Part shown: piece after piece, positions 55,064-64,000 of the stretch
Layout of the letters: every line of letters begins with the position of its first letter
Numbering within the stretch: position 1 is the first letter of the stretch
Assembly (NCBI RefSeq): GCF_036985595.1
Contig: NZ_BTPU01000031.1
Coordinates: 1 to 64,000, forward strand
Length of the DNA: 64,000 nucleotides
Direction: 5' to 3'
DNA from: Vallitalea maricola
Lineage (GTDB): Bacteria > Bacillota > Clostridia > Lachnospirales > Vallitaleaceae
Notes under the pieces: model-generated
What the model saw: the letters and a program-made list of their open reading frames with translations, nothing else
What the model was told of the DNA's origin: nothing
Databases searched by the model: none
Position numbers and translations under genes: made by a program

Positions 55064-56341
55064 TTGAAAGCAATTCAAGAATCAATCAATGAATCATTAA
55101 ATAGCTTAATAAAGGAATTAAAGCCTAAATTGAATACAAAGTCTAAAATCTTACATATGTTCGAGAATTGTTATAGAAATACTATAGAAACAACTACAAA
55201 ATTTCTAGAAGACCAAACCACTTTTATTTTTACTGGGGACATTCCAGCTCTGTGGTTAAGAGACTCATCTGCTCAAGTAAGACACTACTTACCCCTTGCT
55301 TCATCTGATCCTTCAATACAAAAGATGATTGAAGGATTAATAAGAAGGCAGCTGATGTACATTAGAATTGACCCATATGCCAATGCCTTCAATGAAGAAC
55401 CTAATAATCAATGCTGGGATATTGATAAAACAGAATTAAATCCTTGGGTTTGGGAGCGTAAATACGAAATTGATTCTCTCTGTTACCCATTACAGTTAGC
55501 TTATCTTTATTGGAAGACTACAGGAAAAACATCTATTTTTGATAAGGATTTCAAAAATACCATTTTTTCTATTTTAGAGTTGTGGACTATTGAGCAGAGA
55601 CATCTTGATAGGTCACCTTATCGTTTTCAAAGATTTAACTGTCCCAAGACAGATACTTTGAGAAATGAAGGCAGGGGAATGCCTGTAAACTATACTGGAA
55701 TGACTTGGTCTGGATTTAGGCCAAGTGATGATGCATGTACTTTTGGCTATCTCATACCTTCCAATATGTTTGCAGTAGTTGTTCTTGAATATATTGAAGA
55801 ATTAGCTAAAACTATATATGGAGATGACTATTTAGCTTCTAAGGCATCAAAGTTAAGAAATGAGATTGAAGATGGAATTAATACCTATGGTATATATAAT
55901 CACCCTAAATATGGAAAAATATATGCTTACGAAACAGATGGATTTGGAAATTATAATCTTATGGATGACGCTAATGTACCTAGCCTTCTTTCTATACCAT
56001 ATCTTGGATACAGAAAAGCTGATGATTCCATATACCAGAATACAAGAAGATTTATATTAAGTACTCAAAATCCCTGGTTTTATGAAGGCAAAGTAGCAAA
56101 AGGTATAGGTAGTCCACATACACCTAAGAATTATATATGGCATATAGGATTAATTATGCAGGGGCTTACATCAAATGACAAACAAGAGATTAATGATATT
56201 TTAAATACCTTGGAACAAACAGATGGGGATACAGGATTAATGCATGAGGGATTTAACTGCAATAATCCATATGAATTTACAAGACCCTGGTTTGCATGGG
56301 CAAATAGTCTTTTTTGTGAATTTATATTAAAAAAAATATAG
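55064..56341 (+). CDS. GH125 exo-alpha-1,6-mannosidase
   Basis: The 425-residue protein starts at a TTG seven bases after AGGAG. The whole length fits glycoside hydrolase family 125, an (alpha/alpha)6-barrel inverting enzyme that removes alpha-1,6-linked mannose. Family segments visible are GDIPALWLRDSSAQVRHYLPL, GMTWSGFRPSDDACTFGYLIPSNMFA (with the likely acid Asp), DDANVPSLLSIPYLGY, and GLMHEGFN (likely catalytic Glu). No signal peptide is present, so it acts in the cytoplasm on imported oligosaccharides, consistent with the ABC importer just upstream. Confidence 0.9.
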   Translation: MKAIQESINESLNSLIKELKPKLNTKSKILHMFENCYRNTIETTTKFLEDQTTFIFTGDIPALWLRDSSAQVRHYLPLASSDPSIQKMIEGLIRRQLMYIRIDPYANAFNEEPNNQCWDIDKTELNPWVWERKYEIDSLCYPLQLAYLYWKTTGKTSIFDKDFKNTIFSILELWTIEQRHLDRSPYRFQRFNCPKTDTLRNEGRGMPVNYTGMTWSGFRPSDDACTFGYLIPSNMFAVVVLEYIEELAKTIYGDDYLASKASKLRNEIEDGINTYGIYNHPKYGKIYAYETDGFGNYNLMDDANVPSLLSIPYLGYRKADDSIYQNTRRFILSTQNPWFYEGKVAKGIGSPHTPKNYIWHIGLIMQGLTSNDKQEINDILNTLEQTDGDTGLMHEGFNCNNPYEFTRPWFAWANSLFCEFILKKI

Positions 56342-56368
56342 TGATAATCACTATTAATGAGAATGTGG

Positions 56369-56409
56369 AAAACCCAATAAATGCTGGAGTACAGTATTTA
56401 TTGGGTTTT
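56369..56409 (+). terminator. Terminator between the convergent GH125 and GH2 genes
   Basis: AAAACCCAATAAAT (56369-56382) and ATTTATTGGGTTTT (56396-56409) are perfect 14-bp arms with A and T runs on the two sides, so it can work in both directions. Confidence 0.9.
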
Positions 56410-56434
56410 ATTAAGTGGGTTTTATATAATTGGT

Positions 56435-59400
56435 TTATTTTCCATATACCTCAAACTCATATATTCTAGCAGCTAACCAATTTGTTGAAGTTTGAGGATT
56501 GGTAATATATAGTCTTACATATCGAGCATTAAATGAAGGCACTGCCCTATCAGTCATGTTCGATGTATTTTCTCCAACAGAATCTGCGTCTATCCAGTTA
56601 ATTCCATCTTGACTTTGTTGAAGTTTAAAGTCTCTGGTATTATAAACACTGTCTTCTCCACCGCTTCCTGCGTGTTTTACAACCCAGCGGTTAATGTCGT
56701 AGGATTCTCCCAAATCCACCATCAGCCATTGTTCTCCTATATCGGTATTAGAACACCATTTACTGTTGTTAGAAGTTGTTCCATCTACTGCATTCTCAGG
56801 AGTTTCATTTGCAACATAAGAGTTTGCTGTTACTAGCTTATTAAGTGCAAGATTAAATGATATATCGCCCAATGTAGTTGCAGTAACTTCAGAACTAAAG
56901 CTGCTTGTTTCGTTGTTATTCTTAGCTCTTACTTGATAAGTGTGTGTAGAGTTTTTTTCTAGTTCAGAGTGTGTATATGGACTGGCTACATTCTCAACTA
57001 AAACTCCATCTACCATAAGATCATAGCTAGTAGCTCCAAATGTTTCATTCCATGAAACATTTATTTGAGTATCACTTGATGGTTTTGCTGTTACTTCTGT
57101 AGGAACAGAAAGTTCTTTATTTATGTTCCATCCTTCTAGAATTAATTTAGGTTGTTCACCATTTAGATATTTTGTATCAAAAGTTATATCAACCACTTTT
57201 GTTTCCCCAGGTAATAATGAAAAATAGTTATCTTCATAATAAATAGGAAGGACTCTTTCTTCTGATTGGTCTCTTACTACTTTAAGTCTTGCCATTAACG
57301 CAACTTTATTGGTATGATTATTGATCGTTGCAGTTAATCTACATGTTGAACCATTGATGGATTGTGTTACTGTTGGTTGAATATTAACTGGTTCCATATT
57401 ATTAAGATCGCTATATTGAAGCCATTTGTTTCCTCTCCAATAGAAATTGTCAGATATAACATTATCATTAGCATCAGTAAGTTTTAATTTAATAAAATGT
57501 ACATTGGATAAATCATTTGGGAAAGTGAGAGTAAAGCAGTCACTTATTCCTGTTTCTCCAACATCAATAAATTCTGATTGATAGGACTTTTCAGTTCCAT
57601 TCATATTATATATCCAAGCTTCAGCTTTTAAATCAGTATAGTTAGTTGTTGTATTATTAGTTACTTTAATTACATTTGTATTGCAATCCCATAAAATATG
57701 TGTAGGTTCACATGCTTTTTTTATAGCAAAGAAGGATGCTGTTGGTGCGTAGTAGTAATCAAAGGTCTGCCAGATTAATGAAGGCCAAGCTGGCATACTC
57801 ATCCATCCTAATAAACCTGGACCTCCTTTACTTGCCCATACTTCAAAGCTGTTTTTGTGTGTTTCCATATTAAGAAGCTGACCTTTTCTGCAAAAATCTT
57901 CTATTCCTTGTACTGTACCGTATCTGTCACTTGTAGTTGTTCCATATTCAAGTGGATTATGGTCAAAATAATCATGTATACCCCATATATCATTCATTGG
58001 CCAGAGATATTTGTCAGGCATGAATTTTCTATAGCTTTCAATATTTATAGTACTGTGCATACCAAGTTCTGTATGGAATGTTGTTCCTTTAGTTGCAAAC
58101 ATCCTTTTAGGGTCTTGTACATTATAAGGTCCTTCTCCTGTTACAACACCTTTGGAAGAAGCTGGAGAGTAATACCTTGTTCCATCAAATTGTCTAATAG
58201 CATTTCGTAGACCTGTATCAATTGCAGATGGTGGATAACCTTCATTTCTGCCGCAATAAATGACAAGTGATGGATGATTCCTTATTTTCTTAATTTTATC
58301 TTTTGCATTATTTAGAAACATATCAGTATCATTAGGGTTTGGACCGTCATATGGATTGGCAAGCCAAAAATCATCCCAAATCATAATTCCATATTTATCA
58401 CATGCTTTATAAAATCCTTCAAAATCTGTTTGACCTACCCAGTTACGTATCATATTCATATTCATTTCTTTATGAAGTCGTACCTTAGTATCAAGGGATT
58501 CATCAGTTTCTCTTAACATGGCTTCGCTTAGTCCCCAATTTCCCCCTCTTACAAAAATCCTGACGCCATTACATGAAAGTTTCAAGATGTTGCTGCTATC
58601 ATCATAAGTATATTCTCTTATTCCAAATGTAATTTCTTTAGTATCTGTTACAATCTGGTCCGCCTCAAATTCAAGCTTAAGGTTATATAGGTTTTGTGGA
58701 CCATATGTATTAGGCCACCAAAGCTTAGGATTATTAATTGTTAACTGAGAAAAAATGTTTTTGTCAAGGTCTATCTGCTTTTTCTCATATGCATTCAATG
58801 TTACATCATAACTAAATGTAATATCCCCTATTGTTCCTTTTAACACTCCACTTACATTATTGCTTGAATTGTTCTGTAATTCAGTACTTATTGCAATATC
58901 GGCAGTTGAAGTAGAAGGTAAAGGCAGGTCTGTTTTCACAAATGGATCTATAATAGAGACATCACCGGATCGACTTAAAAATACATTGTTATAAATACCT
59001 ATATTTCTACCTCTTATAGTAGGTATCCAGTCCCAACCAAGTGAGCAGAGAACAGTTGGTGAATCAGCTGTTAATTTTCCACCATTAAAACAATTTTGAT
59101 TATATTTTTTAACTTTTACAGGATTTGGATTATCTACTTTATGAATTAATATTGCTAAATAGTTAGTACTGCCAATATTCACCATATCTGTCACATCGAA
59201 TTTAGCTCTTGTATAGGCTCCGTTAATACTTCCCACTTGACTCCCATTAACGAAAACATCTGCTTTCCAGTTAATGCCGTCAAAATTTAACCAAACTTTC
59301 TTACCTTCATATGTTGATGGTACTTCAAAAGAATTTCTATACCAGAAATCATTATATGTAAAAAAAGATTCTGATATTTGAAGCTGTTGATTAGAATAAT

Positions 59401-60121
59401 ATGGATCTGGTATTGCTCCAACATTTAGGTAACTAGTTAAAACAGTGCCTGGTACTGTTGCAATAATCCATGAGTTGTCATCAAAGCTTGACGTTGATAT
59501 ATTAGTGCCATTTTGTTCAACAAAGGAAGCATTTTGAACTTTCCAATTTCCTCCTGTAAGATATAATGTTCCATCTGCATTTGGTTGTGGAGCAGGTTGT
59601 GGAGTTGGATATGTGTTTCTTACACCATAGATTTGAAATTCTGTTATAGAATAACCTTCATTAGATACACCCTTAGTTGCATACATCCTTATGTATCTTG
59701 CACTTGTTGAGGGAAAACTAATTTGGTCTATGTTTCCATCTCCAGTTGTAGTTGAATACAAATCAGTCCAGCTACTATTTGAACTAATGTCATTTGTTGC
59801 TTGAATCTTATAAGATTCCGCGTATAACTTAGTCCAATTAAGCTTTACGCTGTTTACTTCACATACTTCTCCTAAATCAACATAAATCCACTGTAGATTG
59901 CTATTTTTGCTTAACCATTTTGTTGATTCAAAGCCATCAGTTGCTAGATGAGCTGTGTCATTAAAATTTGCGGTACTTGATGCGTAAGCAGCTCTGTTTA
60001 TGGCTATATTAGTATTTGTTGATGCATAAACTTTAATCTCTTTTTGATTTGCTGTTAACACAGTACATACTATTAATGCAAATAAAATGATAGATGATAG
60101 TATGTTTTTGCAATTTCTCAT
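56435..60121 (-). CDS. Secreted GH2 enzyme with two discoidin (CBM32-like) domains, exo-beta-glucosaminidase/beta-mannosidase type
   Basis: The 1228-residue protein begins at an ATG behind AAGGAGAG, with a signal peptide cut near VYA-STN. Domains in order: F5/8-type C/CBM32 (35-165); Pro-rich linker; GH2 sugar-binding domain (180-360); GH2 immunoglobulin-like domain (370-500); GH2 barrel (505-800), with probable acid/base Glu627 in YCGRNEG and nucleophile Glu685 in TFHTELGMHS; C-terminal Ig-like domains; fibronectin type III (about 1010-1085); second CBM32 (1095-1228). The segment FVRGGNWGLSEAMLR and the Glu motifs match the exo-beta-D-glucosaminidase (CsxA)/mannosidase branch. Exact specificity cannot be read. 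It has no visible cell-wall anchor. Convergent location beside GH125 suggests work on the same host-type or fungal glycan. Confidence 0.82.
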   Translation of the reverse strand: MRNCKNILSSIILFALIVCTVLTANQKEIKVYASTNTNIAINRAAYASSTANFNDTAHLATDGFESTKWLSKNSNLQWIYVDLGEVCEVNSVKLNWTKLYAESYKIQATNDISSNSSWTDLYSTTTGDGNIDQISFPSTSARYIRMYATKGVSNEGYSITEFQIYGVRNTYPTPQPAPQPNADGTLYLTGGNWKVQNASFVEQNGTNISTSSFDDNSWIIATVPGTVLTSYLNVGAIPDPYYSNQQLQISESFFTYNDFWYRNSFEVPSTYEGKKVWLNFDGINWKADVFVNGSQVGSINGAYTRAKFDVTDMVNIGSTNYLAILIHKVDNPNPVKVKKYNQNCFNGGKLTADSPTVLCSLGWDWIPTIRGRNIGIYNNVFLSRSGDVSIIDPFVKTDLPLPSTSTADIAISTELQNNSSNNVSGVLKGTIGDITFSYDVTLNAYEKKQIDLDKNIFSQLTINNPKLWWPNTYGPQNLYNLKLEFEADQIVTDTKEITFGIREYTYDDSSNILKLSCNGVRIFVRGGNWGLSEAMLRETDESLDTKVRLHKEMNMNMIRNWVGQTDFEGFYKACDKYGIMIWDDFWLANPYDGPNPNDTDMFLNNAKDKIKKIRNHPSLVIYCGRNEGYPPSAIDTGLRNAIRQFDGTRYYSPASSKGVVTGEGPYNVQDPKRMFATKGTTFHTELGMHSTINIESYRKFMPDKYLWPMNDIWGIHDYFDHNPLEYGTTTSDRYGTVQGIEDFCRKGQLLNMETHKNSFEVWASKGGPGLLGWMSMPAWPSLIWQTFDYYYAPTASFFAIKKACEPTHILWDCNTNVIKVTNNTTTNYTDLKAEAWIYNMNGTEKSYQSEFIDVGETGISDCFTLTFPNDLSNVHFIKLKLTDANDNVISDNFYWRGNKWLQYSDLNNMEPVNIQPTVTQSINGSTCRLTATINNHTNKVALMARLKVVRDQSEERVLPIYYEDNYFSLLPGETKVVDITFDTKYLNGEQPKLILEGWNINKELSVPTEVTAKPSSDTQINVSWNETFGATSYDLMVDGVLVENVASPYTHSELEKNSTHTYQVRAKNNNETSSFSSEVTATTLGDISFNLALNKLVTANSYVANETPENAVDGTTSNNSKWCSNTDIGEQWLMVDLGESYDINRWVVKHAGSGGEDSVYNTRDFKLQQSQDGINWIDADSVGENTSNMTDRAVPSFNARYVRLYITNPQTSTNWLAARIYEFEVYGK

Positions 60122-60740
60122 AAAAACACTCTCCTTAAAATTATTTTTGTAAAGTAGGCTACTTTTAAGGTGATTATATATAATATACGATTATAAATAA
60201 AGAGACTATATTACTTTTTATAACCGAACATTATTGATTTTTAAAATAGGATAATTATGTTATATTATGGTTATTTGTTAATTCTTGTAAAACGGATAAT
60301 ATTAATAATAAATATTATTAATTAAATACATATTACCAAATTTTATAATGAATATTTTTTGAAAGTTTTCTTTATTAACTAAATTCATGGAATAAGTTTG
60401 CTAGAAATCTTGTTTGTTATATTTATTAATGTTATTATTAATTAAAGTAGTATCAATATAGGGAATATTTTTCGATTTACCACATTAATGTATTTGAGTG
60501 GTGGACTGATACAACATATTTGCTAATTGGTAAAATTGCACAAAAATAACATTGAAAAATTGTTGCGTATTTACGACTTAATTCTCATTTTTTATTGGAA
60601 AATTAGTTTTGATATGTTATTATATAAGTATAAATGGTATAAATAACAAACTATTTATTGAAAACCTATAGTTCTGCTTAATATCTAAATGTGTTTCTGA
60701 CAAGGACATAATGAAATAAACTATAGCAAAGGAGCGTAAT
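60122..60740. other. 619-bp gene-free AT-rich region
   Basis: No ORF with a ribosome binding site is visible. It must hold the promoters of the divergent GH2 and P-loop ATPase genes, but I could not place either with confidence. The clearest structure is a 22-bp palindrome, ATTAATAATA-AA-TATTATTAAT (60301-60322). Confidence 0.6.
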
Positions 60741-61409
60741 ATGGTAAAGGGATTAAATATTTCTATTTTTACAGGGAATTTTGGCAGTGGTAAGACTGAA
60801 ATGGCAATCAATTCAGCTTTGAAATCTGCTGAACAAGGAAAGAAAACGGTACTTGTAGATGTTGATGTGGTTAATCCTTTTTTTCGTTCTGCAGAAGTTA
60901 AACCTTTATTGGAAGAGAAAAATATTAAGGTGATAACTCCTAATTTTGCAACAACGAATCTGGATATACCTTCTTTACCGGCATCTATTTATAGTGTTTT
61001 TAGTATGGAAAATACTAATGTTTTCTTTGATGTAGGAGGCGACGAAGACGGGGCAACCAGCCTTGGTCAATTCAAAAGTTATTTTGATTCTTGTGATTAT
61101 AAAATGTATTTTGTAATTAACACAAGAAGACCTTTTACTAATAATGAAGAAGATATTATAGGGCTTATGAAACAAGTAGAATTAAGATCAAGATTAAAGA
61201 TCACGGATTTAGTAAACAATACTAATCTGTCCTACGAAACAACAGAAGATATTATATTACAAGGTCAGAAAATTATTGACAACGTATCGAATATGACAGG
61301 CATACCCATAACTTATATAAATGCAAAGAAAGATATATCTATAGAATTACCAGAAAAACATAAAGGCAAATTGTTTTATATGGATTTATTTATGCAACCC
61401 AAATTTTAG
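60741..61409 (+). CDS. P-loop ATPase (MinD/ParA-like) next to the ferredoxin oxidoreductase operon
   Basis: The 222-residue protein carries a Walker A motif near residue 12 (FTGNFGSGKTEMAIN), DVDVVNPFFRSAE (the switch-like region of SIMIBI NTPases) and VFFDVGGDEDGATSLGQ as the Walker B region. It is cytosolic with no membrane segment. It precedes the vor genes in the same direction with a 150-bp gap. A maturation or regulatory role for the oxidoreductase is plausible, but no function is established from the sequence. Confidence 0.7.
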   Translation: MVKGLNISIFTGNFGSGKTEMAINSALKSAEQGKKTVLVDVDVVNPFFRSAEVKPLLEEKNIKVITPNFATTNLDIPSLPASIYSVFSMENTNVFFDVGGDEDGATSLGQFKSYFDSCDYKMYFVINTRRPFTNNEEDIIGLMKQVELRSRLKITDLVNNTNLSYETTEDIILQGQKIIDNVSNMTGIPITYINAKKDISIELPEKHKGKLFYMDLFMQPKF

Positions 61410-61560
61410 GATAGAGTGATTATTCTTAATCAGCTTCCTAAAGTATTTTGCTAGATTATGAAGTATTAATAATTATAGGAGCATTTAAATATAACTTTAT
61501 CCAAACTTACAAAAGATGAACTAATATTTAAGTGTTTCCTTAGGTGAAAGGAGATTACAT

Positions 61561-61767
61561 ATGGCAAAGGTAACTTTTAATGAGGAGTTATGTAAGGGAT
61601 GTGGGTTATGTACCACAGTCTGTCCTAAAAAGATAGTGGTTTTATCAAAAGATAAGATTAATTCAAAAGGATATCATCCTGCCACTGTTACAGACATGGA
61701 TCAATGTATTGGTTGTGCATTTTGTGCTACCATTTGTCCTGATGTCGTCATTAAAGTAGAGAAATAA
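61561..61767 (+). CDS. 2-oxoacid:ferredoxin oxidoreductase, ferredoxin-like subunit
   Basis: The 68-residue protein carries two complete [4Fe-4S] motifs (CKGCGLCTTVCPK and CIGCAFCATICPD). It is the delta/ferredoxin-like subunit that moves electrons from the thiamine enzyme to ferredoxin. It is the first gene of the four-gene operon, starting behind AAAGGAG, 26 bp ahead of the alpha subunit. Confidence 0.9.
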   Translation: MAKVTFNEELCKGCGLCTTVCPKKIVVLSKDKINSKGYHPATVTDMDQCIGCAFCATICPDVVIKVEK

Positions 61768-61793
61768 TTAGAGTATAGAATGGAGGAGTAATA

Positions 61794-62858
61794 ATGGAAA
61801 AGGTTTTAATGAAGGGTAATGAAGCCATAGCAGAAGCTGCAATACAAGCCGGATGCAAATATTTTTTTGGTTATCCTATTACACCACAAAATGAAATTCC
61901 AGCATATATGGCTAAAAAATTACCTAAAATCGGAGGTGTTTTTTTACAAGCAGAATCCGAGGTTTCAGCCATTAACATGGTATACGGAGCAGCAGGAGCA
62001 GGAGCAAGAGTTATGACATCATCATCAAGTCCTGGAATAAGTCTAAAACAAGAGGGCATTTCATATATAGCAGGAGCAGGATTACCATGTGTGATAGTTA
62101 ACATAGTAAGAGGGGGTCCAGGTCTTGGAGGAATCCAACCAGCTCAGTCAGATTACTTTCAAGCTGTTAAAGGTGGAGGACATGGAGATTATAATCTAAT
62201 TGTTTATGCGCCATCAACTTTACAAGAGATGGTTAGTCTTACAATGGAAGCTTTTGATATAGCTGATATGTACAGGAATCCAGTAATGATTCTTGGAGAC
62301 GGAATGCTTGGACAAATGATGGAACCAGTTGAATTCGTTAAACCACCTGCTAGAGAATTACCTGCTAAAGATTGGGCTACAACAGGCTGCGATGGAACTA
62401 GAAAACCTAATATTATTAATTCATTATATATAGACCCAGCTGAACTTGAAAAAGAAGTAGATAAGACATATAAAAAATATAAACTCATAGAGGAAAAAGA
62501 AGTAAGATATGAAAAGTATAATTGTGATGATGCAGAAATAATCGTAACTGCATATGGAACAACTGCAAGAATAGTAAAAAGTGTAATCGAAATGGCAAAA
62601 GAAGAAGGAATCAATGTAGGATTAATAAGACCTATAACATTATGGCCATTCCCTTATGAACCTGTTAGAGAATACGCTGACAAAGACCATGTCAAAGCAT
62701 TCATGAGTGTTGAAATGAGCAAAGGTCAAATGATAGAAGATATTAGACTTGGAGTGAACGGAAAAAAAGACGTATATTTTTATGGCAGAACAGGTGGTAT
62801 GGTACCAACTCCTGATGATATTATGGCAGAGATTAGAAAAATAGTGAAGGAGGTATAA
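61794..62858 (+). CDS. vorB: 2-oxoacid:ferredoxin oxidoreductase alpha subunit (VorB type)
   Basis: The 354-residue protein starts VLMKGNEAIAEAAIQAGCKYFFGYPITPQNEIPAYM, the standard opening of VorB/KorA alpha subunits, with GVFLQAESEVSAINMVYGAAGAGARVMTSSSSPG in the pyrimidine-binding domain. The overall pattern is closest to 3-methyl-2-oxobutanoate (branched-chain) oxidoreductases. 2-oxoglutarate (Kor) remains possible. The enzyme converts a 2-oxoacid, CoA and oxidised ferredoxin to acyl-CoA, CO2 and reduced ferredoxin. Confidence 0.85.
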   Translation: MEKVLMKGNEAIAEAAIQAGCKYFFGYPITPQNEIPAYMAKKLPKIGGVFLQAESEVSAINMVYGAAGAGARVMTSSSSPGISLKQEGISYIAGAGLPCVIVNIVRGGPGLGGIQPAQSDYFQAVKGGGHGDYNLIVYAPSTLQEMVSLTMEAFDIADMYRNPVMILGDGMLGQMMEPVEFVKPPARELPAKDWATTGCDGTRKPNIINSLYIDPAELEKEVDKTYKKYKLIEEKEVRYEKYNCDDAEIIVTAYGTTARIVKSVIEMAKEEGINVGLIRPITLWPFPYEPVREYADKDHVKAFMSVEMSKGQMIEDIRLGVNGKKDVYFYGRTGGMVPTPDDIMAEIRKIVKEV

Positions 62859-62860
62859 TA

Positions 62861-63598
62861 ATGAAAGTAGTATTTGATAAACCAAAGGCCCTAACTGAAA
62901 CTCCTTTTCATTATTGCCCTGGTTGTACTCATGGAATAATACATCGTTTAGTTGCTGAAGCAATAGATGACCTTAATATACAAGATAAAGCTATAGGTGT
63001 AGCGCCTGTAGGATGTTCTGTTTTTGCATATAAATATTTTGGCTGTGATATGCACGAAGCAGCTCATGGTCGTGCTCCTGCCGTTGCAACAGGTATTAAA
63101 AGGGTTTTACCAGATAACATAGTTTTTACATATCAAGGTGACGGAGATTTAGCATCTATCGGAGCAGCCGAAATTGTTCATGCAGCAGCAAGAAATGAAA
63201 ATATTACTGTTATTTTTGTCAATAATGCAATCTATGGAATGACAGGTGGACAAATGGCACCAACAACATTAGTTGGTCAAGTAACAACTACATCTCCTTA
63301 TGGAAGAGATCCAAAACTTGCAGGATTACCTATAAAAGTATCAGAAATGCTGGCTACTTTGGATGGAGCATATTACATAGAAAGAGTATCAGTTCATGAC
63401 GTAAAACATATAAAACAAGCTAAAAAAGCTATTAAGAAAGCTTTCGAGAATCAAGTTAATAACAAAGGATTTTCATTAATTGAGGTGTTATCAACTTGCC
63501 CTACTAACTGGGGAATGTCACCTTCTGAAGCACTTGAATGGGTTAAAGATAGCATGGTTCCAGTATATCCTTTGGGTGTTAAAAAGGAGGGGGAGTAA
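62861..63598 (+). CDS. 2-oxoacid:ferredoxin oxidoreductase beta subunit (TPP-binding)
   Basis: The 245-residue protein starts two bases after the alpha subunit, behind AAGGAGG. It has the thiamine-diphosphate motif (TYQGDGDLASIGAAEIVHAAARNENITVIFVNN, the GDG-x(n)-NN signature) near residues 88-120. Cysteines in HYCPGCTHG (residues 19-22) and GCSVFAYKYFGCD are as in VorA/KorB subunits. Confidence 0.9.
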   Translation: MKVVFDKPKALTETPFHYCPGCTHGIIHRLVAEAIDDLNIQDKAIGVAPVGCSVFAYKYFGCDMHEAAHGRAPAVATGIKRVLPDNIVFTYQGDGDLASIGAAEIVHAAARNENITVIFVNNAIYGMTGGQMAPTTLVGQVTTTSPYGRDPKLAGLPIKVSEMLATLDGAYYIERVSVHDVKHIKQAKKAIKKAFENQVNNKGFSLIEVLSTCPTNWGMSPSEALEWVKDSMVPVYPLGVKKEGE

Positions 63599-63600
63599 CA

Positions 63601-64000
63601 ATGACTGAGCAACTAATTATTGCTGGATTTGGTGGTCAAGGTGTTATGTCTATTGGTCAAATACTAACATATGCAGGAATGACTGAAAAAAAAGAAGTGT
63701 CATGGTTACCATCCTATGGACCAGAAATGCGTGGCGGAACAGCCAACTGTAATGTAATTGTATCAGACAAACCAGTTGCATCACCTATAGTAACGAAAGC
63801 TACAGCAGGATTGATGTTAAACAAACCATCATTGATTAAATTTGAAAAAAGTGTGAAGGAAGGCGGTAATCTATTAATTAATAGCTCGCTGATAGATATA
63901 AAAGCAACTAGAGATGATATAAATGTATATTATATCAAAGCTAATGAGATTGCAGTTGAACTTGGTAACACAAGAATAGCTAATATGGTAATGCTTGGTG
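63601..64000 (+). CDS. 2-oxoacid:ferredoxin oxidoreductase gamma subunit (cut by window end)
   Basis: The gene starts two bases after the beta subunit stop, behind AAGGAGGGGG. It reads MTEQLIIAGFGGQGVMSIGQ, the opening of the gamma subunit (CoA/pyruvate-ferredoxin oxidoreductase gamma family), with SYGPEMRGGTANCNVIVSD further on. About 133 residues are present. The remaining C-terminal part lies beyond the window. Confidence 0.9.
   Translation, partial: MTEQLIIAGFGGQGVMSIGQILTYAGMTEKKEVSWLPSYGPEMRGGTANCNVIVSDKPVASPIVTKATAGLMLNKPSLIKFEKSVKEGGNLLINSSLIDIKATRDDINVYYIKANEIAVELGNTRIANMVMLG

Overview
The window is AT-rich DNA from a Gram-positive, spore-forming, anaerobic member of the Clostridia. 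Supporting traits are a gerA-type germination operon, a DivIVA-like protein, SLH-domain surface protein, YesM-type two-component system, 2-oxoacid:ferredoxin oxidoreductase and strong AGGAGG-like ribosome binding sites. The overall gene style resembles the Vallitalea/Lachnospirales group, but the genus is inference only.

Region by region. 1-6913: the end of a coiled-coil repeat protein, then four tandem copies of a 1.24-kb cassette (a DUF6923-like propeller joined to DUF11), a remnant of a TPR protein and a clostripain-like peptidase. 7009-9704: rhamnulokinase and an AraR-type GntR/LacI regulator behind a promoter with a likely operator. 9683-14225 (minus): germination operon gerA-gerC-small membrane protein-gerB, then a DivIVA-like gene. 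14410-20668: a rubredoxin-domain FAD oxidoreductase behind a Fur/PerR-like box, twin MutS-like ATPases, and a GDT1-family manganese exporter behind a Fur-like box and a yybP-ykoY manganese riboswitch. 20698-24751: a small unknown protein, a frameshifted GH30-CBM32 gene, a DUF2161 nuclease-like gene, a GH66-like remnant and membrane proteins. 25258-27492: a candidate polymorphic toxin and membrane immunity protein. 27658-40112: an XRE-family regulator divergent from a 3558-residue multidomain SLH surface protein. 40131-43896: a MATE exporter and its MerR regulator sharing a 19-bp-spacer promoter, a TetR/hydrolase remnant, and a PadR-DUF2812 pair with a perfect 19-bp palindrome. 44010-47961: an orphan BtrH-like protein, DNA polymerase IV with an SOS box, and branched-chain aminotransferase. 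48238-60121: a YesM-type kinase and AraC-type response regulator, a sugar ABC transporter, a GH125 alpha-mannosidase and a convergent secreted GH2 enzyme. 60741-64000: a P-loop ATPase and the vor-type ferredoxin oxidoreductase operon, cut by the window end.

Functionally the window combines polysaccharide use (kinase/regulator sensing, ABC import, GH125 and GH2 hydrolysis, rhamnose phosphorylation), metal homeostasis (two Fur-like boxes and the manganese riboswitch), surface structures (cassette array and giant adhesin) and branched-chain amino acid metabolism (IlvE and Vor, which could meet at branched-chain 2-oxoacids). Five decayed genes or gene remnants show active gene loss. The most unusual items are the four-copy cassette array, whose copies group differently in successive segments (a gene-conversion signature); the stacked Fur-like box and manganese riboswitch ahead of an exporter carrying a novel-looking four-cysteine tail; and the candidate toxin-immunity pair.
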